Shown: positions 60,441 to 64,000 of the stretch, piece after piece | Layout: each line of letters opens with the position of its first letter | Position numbering within the stretch: position 1 is the first letter of the stretch | Source of the DNA: Daedaleopsis sinensis | Taxonomy: Eukaryota > Basidiomycota > Agaricomycetes > Polyporales > Polyporaceae | Direction of reading: 5' to 3' | Length of the DNA stretch: 64,000 nt | Assembly: GCA_033807695.1 (NCBI GenBank) | Contig: CM066304.1 | Coordinates: 3,100,001-3,164,000, forward strand | Translations under genes and position numbers: made by a program | The notes under the pieces: generated by a model | Seen by the model: the letters and a program-made list of their open reading frames with translations, nothing else | The model's database searches: none | Told to the model about the DNA's origin: nothing

Positions 60441-60771
60441 TTTTTGGATACTTACCATGAAATGTTGCATCACAGTTTTTCTCGTATATGTGATGCGCTT
60501 GGCGAATTCCCGCTGGCGTGATGCCCATCGTATGACTCTCCGAGTCCGAGAATACCATCCTCCTCCGCTCAAATGCTGGGATGTTTACTGTTGCTTGGCT
60601 GCGGGGCACAGCCACCTGTAACGGCCAACTTTGCTGCGGCAGCTCCCTTTACACAAGTTGGTCACTGCCGTCGTCGTCAACTCTTCACTACTAGGTGATA
60701 CTCATGTCTCTTCGATACATCTCAATCTGAACGGAGTCGATCTGCTTCCAACAGGGATCTCTGTTGCGAAA
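60441..60771. promoter_or_regulatory. Spacer between the tandem F-box genes
   Basis: About 330 bases. An in-frame ATG at 60631 would add 47 residues to the second F-box protein, but that extension has no counterpart in the first paralogue, so it is treated as leader. Confidence 0.5.
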
Positions 60772-62583
60772 ATGGTGGTATCATCCCAAGCGACAGCCTT
60801 CAGCGCTCGCAAAGTGATAGAAGCAGACATTGAAGAGCACGCCCGGGCGATCATCCAACTCAAACGTCGGCTGAACACTCACACCGAGATCGCTCGACTA
60901 CCTTCGGAGATATTCTCAGAAGTATTCATTCACATGTGTCGACAGAACTACGAGACCCAACAGAATATGCTCTTCTCCGACACGTGTTACCCCCATGTCA
61001 ACGTTAGTAACCCTGCACCATGGATCATAGTCGCACATATTTGCCACGCTTGGAGGGAGATTGCGCTGAGAACTCCCAGGCTCTGGAGCTACATTGTCGG
61101 GACCCACCAGGCCTACTTGGACGAGCTCGTGGTGCACTCAAAGCACGCACCCCTGCATATAACCGCAGCCCTTCCATTGTACACCCCGTCTGACGGACTC
61201 CAAGGACTCGAAAACATTGTAACTTCCCACACTTCGCGCCTCGTCGAGCTCTACCTCAGTGCCTTCCCCCTCATGATCCGTCACATCTGCCAGAAACTGT
61301 GCGACACGGCGTCAGCGCCGCTCCTGCGATCGTTGGTATTGTGGGAACCCCTTTCGGAGCACGGCTGGAATTCCAACTTGCCGCACATCCTCCGTTCTTT
61401 ATCCCCCCAAGCACTCCCCGCCCTCCGCACTCTTGACTGCCGCCGATTGATGTTCGCATGGAATGAACCGATATTCTCCGCCACTACTTTGACGAAGCTT
61501 GTCGTATGTGGACGACAAGATTCTCAGGACGTGATGGGCTCCTTTGAAAACCTCCTCACTGCGCTCCAGGGCATGACCTTCCTCGAGACGCTTACATTGG
61601 ACAACGCGATTCCAAGGTTACCGATAGACGCCACGTCCATCCTTCCTCCTTCCCGAAATATCACATTTCCTCACCTGCAACATCTCTCGATCACGAGTAA
61701 CGGTCTAGATTGTGCGAACTTACTCGGTCACCTCTCTACGGCCTCGCAGACCACCTATCATCTCAACAGTCGAAAACAACCCGGTGGCCCAGACTTGGCG
61801 ACGGTCTTAAAGGATCATCTCGCGTCTTCCAAACCACTTCGAGCTATCCGACTGGAGCGGAGGCGCCATTCGCGACAAGTCCTAGAAGGTCGACGTGCGC
61901 CGATCACAGACCTCGAAGCGAGACACTCGTATATCTCTCTCCCTCCGGGTGATGTTCACGTGGACATGCCCATCATGACGAACATCTCCTTCTTTACACC
62001 ACTCTTCAGCAACACTACTGTCTTCCATGGCGTGCAGACACTGGAGATCACAGTCACCGAGACCCAAAACGATTATCCATGGGCATTCCAAGAACTCTTC
62101 GCAGCCATGCCGAATATCCATGTCCTGTCACTAGGTGGCGACCAAACCCAGGCGTTGACCAACGCGCTTTCAACTCCTCATCACGATGATCAGGGGAACA
62201 TCACGCAAAATCCTCTGCCGCTACCGCAACTAGAAGTACTGAAGCTTCGAGATATCCGTCTGATGTCCGTTAACGCGGATAAGCCACCCGAATTCCTGGA
62301 CTTGCTCATCGACTGCCTCATAGCACGATGCCACCACGACGTGTCCGTCGCCGAGCTCCACCTCAAGTACTGTAGAAACACATGGCCTGATCATGTAGAT
62401 CGATTGAAGGAGGTCGTGGCTGACGTACAGTGGGATGGTATCGAGGAAATGGAGGAGGAAGAAGAGGAAGAAGAGGAAGAAGAGGAGGAGACAGACTTCG
62501 ACGAGTATTACTCTGAGATATCATGGGACGGCGGCGGCCTCGACTCGGATTACAACGATGACGGTTTCGGTTTCTGGCTCTGA
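60772..62583 (+). CDS. F-box protein with acidic C-terminal tail, tandem copy 2
   Basis: An intronless paralogue of the preceding gene, about 603 residues from the start at 60772 (MVVSSQATAFSARKVIEADI, then EEHARAIIQLKRRLNTHTEI). The F-box is ARLPSEIFSEVFIHMCRQNY with WIIVAHICHAWREIALRTPR then LWSYIVG. LRR-like segments include LPALRTLDCRRLMFAWNEPI, FLETLTLDNAIPRLPIDATS and LPQLEVLKLRDIRLMSVNAD. A long Glu run followed by Asp/Tyr-rich sequence forms the tail, ending DSDYNDDGFGFWL. The start at 60772 is chosen by alignment with the paralogue; the upstream ATG at 60631 remains possible. Divergence from copy 1 is considerable, so the duplication is not recent. Confidence 0.82.
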   Translation: MVVSSQATAFSARKVIEADIEEHARAIIQLKRRLNTHTEIARLPSEIFSEVFIHMCRQNYETQQNMLFSDTCYPHVNVSNPAPWIIVAHICHAWREIALRTPRLWSYIVGTHQAYLDELVVHSKHAPLHITAALPLYTPSDGLQGLENIVTSHTSRLVELYLSAFPLMIRHICQKLCDTASAPLLRSLVLWEPLSEHGWNSNLPHILRSLSPQALPALRTLDCRRLMFAWNEPIFSATTLTKLVVCGRQDSQDVMGSFENLLTALQGMTFLETLTLDNAIPRLPIDATSILPPSRNITFPHLQHLSITSNGLDCANLLGHLSTASQTTYHLNSRKQPGGPDLATVLKDHLASSKPLRAIRLERRRHSRQVLEGRRAPITDLEARHSYISLPPGDVHVDMPIMTNISFFTPLFSNTTVFHGVQTLEITVTETQNDYPWAFQELFAAMPNIHVLSLGGDQTQALTNALSTPHHDDQGNITQNPLPLPQLEVLKLRDIRLMSVNADKPPEFLDLLIDCLIARCHHDVSVAELHLKYCRNTWPDHVDRLKEVVADVQWDGIEEMEEEEEEEEEEEEETDFDEYYSEISWDGGGLDSDYNDDGFGFWL

Positions 62584-63506
62584 TACTTGGACACCGGCTT
62601 GTATGTTAGTGCTTCTCTTGCGTACATGCCAACATGACTCGCCCTACCGTATAGTTCTCGCTTGTCTCCCAGGCTAGGCAAGCAATCATTGAACAGCTTG
62701 GGGAGGACGGTCCTGCCACTGGTGTTTCTCACTGAAGATTCAAGAAACACGGCAATGAATGTGTAAATTGCCCCTTGGCACTCCTCTACTATGGGGCGGT
62801 TTCACTCACTAGCTATTGTGGCAGCCGGCCACTATGCACTGTTGGCAGTGTGCAGCCTCCCACGTGTCTCGGAGTCCCCAGCCAGTTAATGATGTAAGTA
62901 GTACTAGCGACGTCCATACTATATATCGCATACCATCTCGGCTTGTTCCCGGCCTTCCGACCCCTCTCGCACTCTCTGCTGTCTGGTCAAAAGCACGCTT
63001 AATGATGCGCGCCGGTGCACTTCACTCGACTTGGTTGGCACTGGACTATTATGATAGTGCACACACTCCGGCTCGACACATCATGCATCAAACCTAAGTA
63101 CCCTCCTCCTCAAACATCATCGATTGCTGTACTAGACTGCCAGTAAGTCTCGGAGTTACTTTCGGCACACGCAGTACCGGTACAACTCTGTAACTCGAAG
63201 CTTCACTTGATCGTGACTTTTCAAGGTGTCCCGTACTCATCGTCTAGGCACACACTGTGATTACCGTTGCTCGACTGTAACAATTTTTGCCAGCCTGAGC
63301 AGCCAGGTGAAAATTGCTGCTCCAAGCTCCAAGACTCCAGTCCCGGTGCGAACTGAAAACAACTTATGCTATGGGCGTCGATCACGGAGACAGACGACCG
63401 TTCCGTAACATCTGGCAATATTGGCAATGTCCATTCTATTCGCGTGGGTGCCGCTGCGTGATCAAATACTCAAGCGGCCATACCGTGGAAGCACCTGGTC
63501 AAAGGG
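62584..63506. other. Intergenic stretch
   Basis: Over 900 bases with no recognised gene. Small overlapping frames have no motif. Confidence 0.45.
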
Positions 63507-63513
63507 TATATAT
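63507..63513 (+). promoter_or_regulatory. TATA box upstream of the right-edge gene
   Basis: The word gtatatatg lies about 55 bases before the ATG at 63565, a usual distance for a short fungal leader. Confidence 0.45.
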
Positions 63514-63564
63514 GCTCGTGAGAGCGACCTTTGTATTGGCAAACGTCCGACACGACCCTCCAAC

Positions 63565-64000
63565 ATGCCCTCCGATATGTCCTCCTATCGTCGGCTTCAC
63601 AGATCGCCGTTCTCGAGCCATTTCCTCATCGATAAAATCCGACGCCCATGGATCTGGTTCCCACTGCTGCTCGGGATCTCCGTTGTACTCCATCTTCAAA
63701 TCTCGCATTATGCCCACACACACAAGTCTTCGCAGGAGTGCCATCGCGAGCCTATCCGCACACCAATAGACAATTTCCAAAATTTGTGAGCATCTTCGCG
63801 GACAAGCATTCACATTTTGTCACTCATCTATTCTTACCCACAAAACGCCGCCCGTTCTTCTCCTTGGATGCACACTTGTGATCTCATCTCGACGCGCTCT
63901 GTGGCGATGATCATCTGGGGACATAAGGAACCAACAACCCATGGTGGATGAGGAGTTCATTCGGCAGGCACGTTTGGTACGTTCGGAAAATGCCATCGTC
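63565..64000 (+). CDS. Start of an unidentified membrane-anchored protein gene (partial)
   Basis: A plausible first exon begins MPSDMSSYRRLHRSPFSSHF, followed by a positively charged stretch and a hydrophobic segment IWFPLLLGISVVLHLQISHY, then polar residues HTHKSSQECHREP. This looks like a type II signal anchor. The frame meets a stop at 63789 unless the donor gtgagc at about 63787 is used. Toward the right edge an open stretch MVDEEFIRQARLVRSENAIV (from 63941) could be a further exon, but its acceptor was not fixed. No family was recognised. The rest lies outside the window. Confidence 0.35.

Overview
The window looks like nuclear DNA of a filamentous basidiomycete, most likely an Agaricomycete. 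Nearly every gene is broken by many short introns (about 50-70 bases, GT..AG). There are several long fungal-type F-box/LRR proteins of the kind expanded in mushroom-forming fungi, an ERG4 ergosterol gene, a CRIB/PAK kinase of the STE20 type and a TRPY-type vacuolar channel. No bacterial-style operon, CRISPR array, rRNA or tRNA was recognised. Intron-exon structures were worked out by eye from reading frames, splice signals and family knowledge, so individual junctions may be off.

Left third (1-26 kb): mostly conserved housekeeping genes. In order: a RED/IK-like spliceosomal protein (minus, cut by the left edge), the PP2A B55 subunit CDC55 (minus), a 58-residue cytochrome oxidase subunit VIIa (plus), an ER-type J-protein (minus), an FBXO9/Hrt3-like F-box protein (plus), a zinc-type MDR oxidoreductase (minus), a DUF2015 small membrane protein (minus) divergent from EMC5 (plus), a sterol O-acyltransferase ARE2 (minus), an F-box-like protein (plus), a Gag-like protein with a membrane segment (minus), an F-box/LRR protein (minus) and YVC1 (plus).

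Middle (26-38 kb): the accessory part. Three paralogous small secreted cysteine-rich genes of the Hce2/ECP2 type lie here with one decayed 5' copy. They sit among duplicated flanking DNA and one carries a MITE with a perfect 8-base target duplication. ERG4 and a secreted PL8 polysaccharide lyase are interleaved with them.

Right part (39-64 kb): a concentration of genome-maintenance genes, namely HUS1, PIF1 and the very large TEL1/ATM kinase, all on the minus strand, with STE20 (plus) between PIF1 and TEL1. After TEL1 come two tandem F-box paralogues with acidic tails and the start of a membrane-protein gene that runs off the right edge.

No clearly new molecular system was found. The most interesting items are the Hce2-like duplication/decay locus with its MITE and conserved 5'-UTR introns, a possible alternative start in PIF1 that would add a mitochondrial-type presequence, and the HUS1-PIF1-TEL1 neighbourhood.
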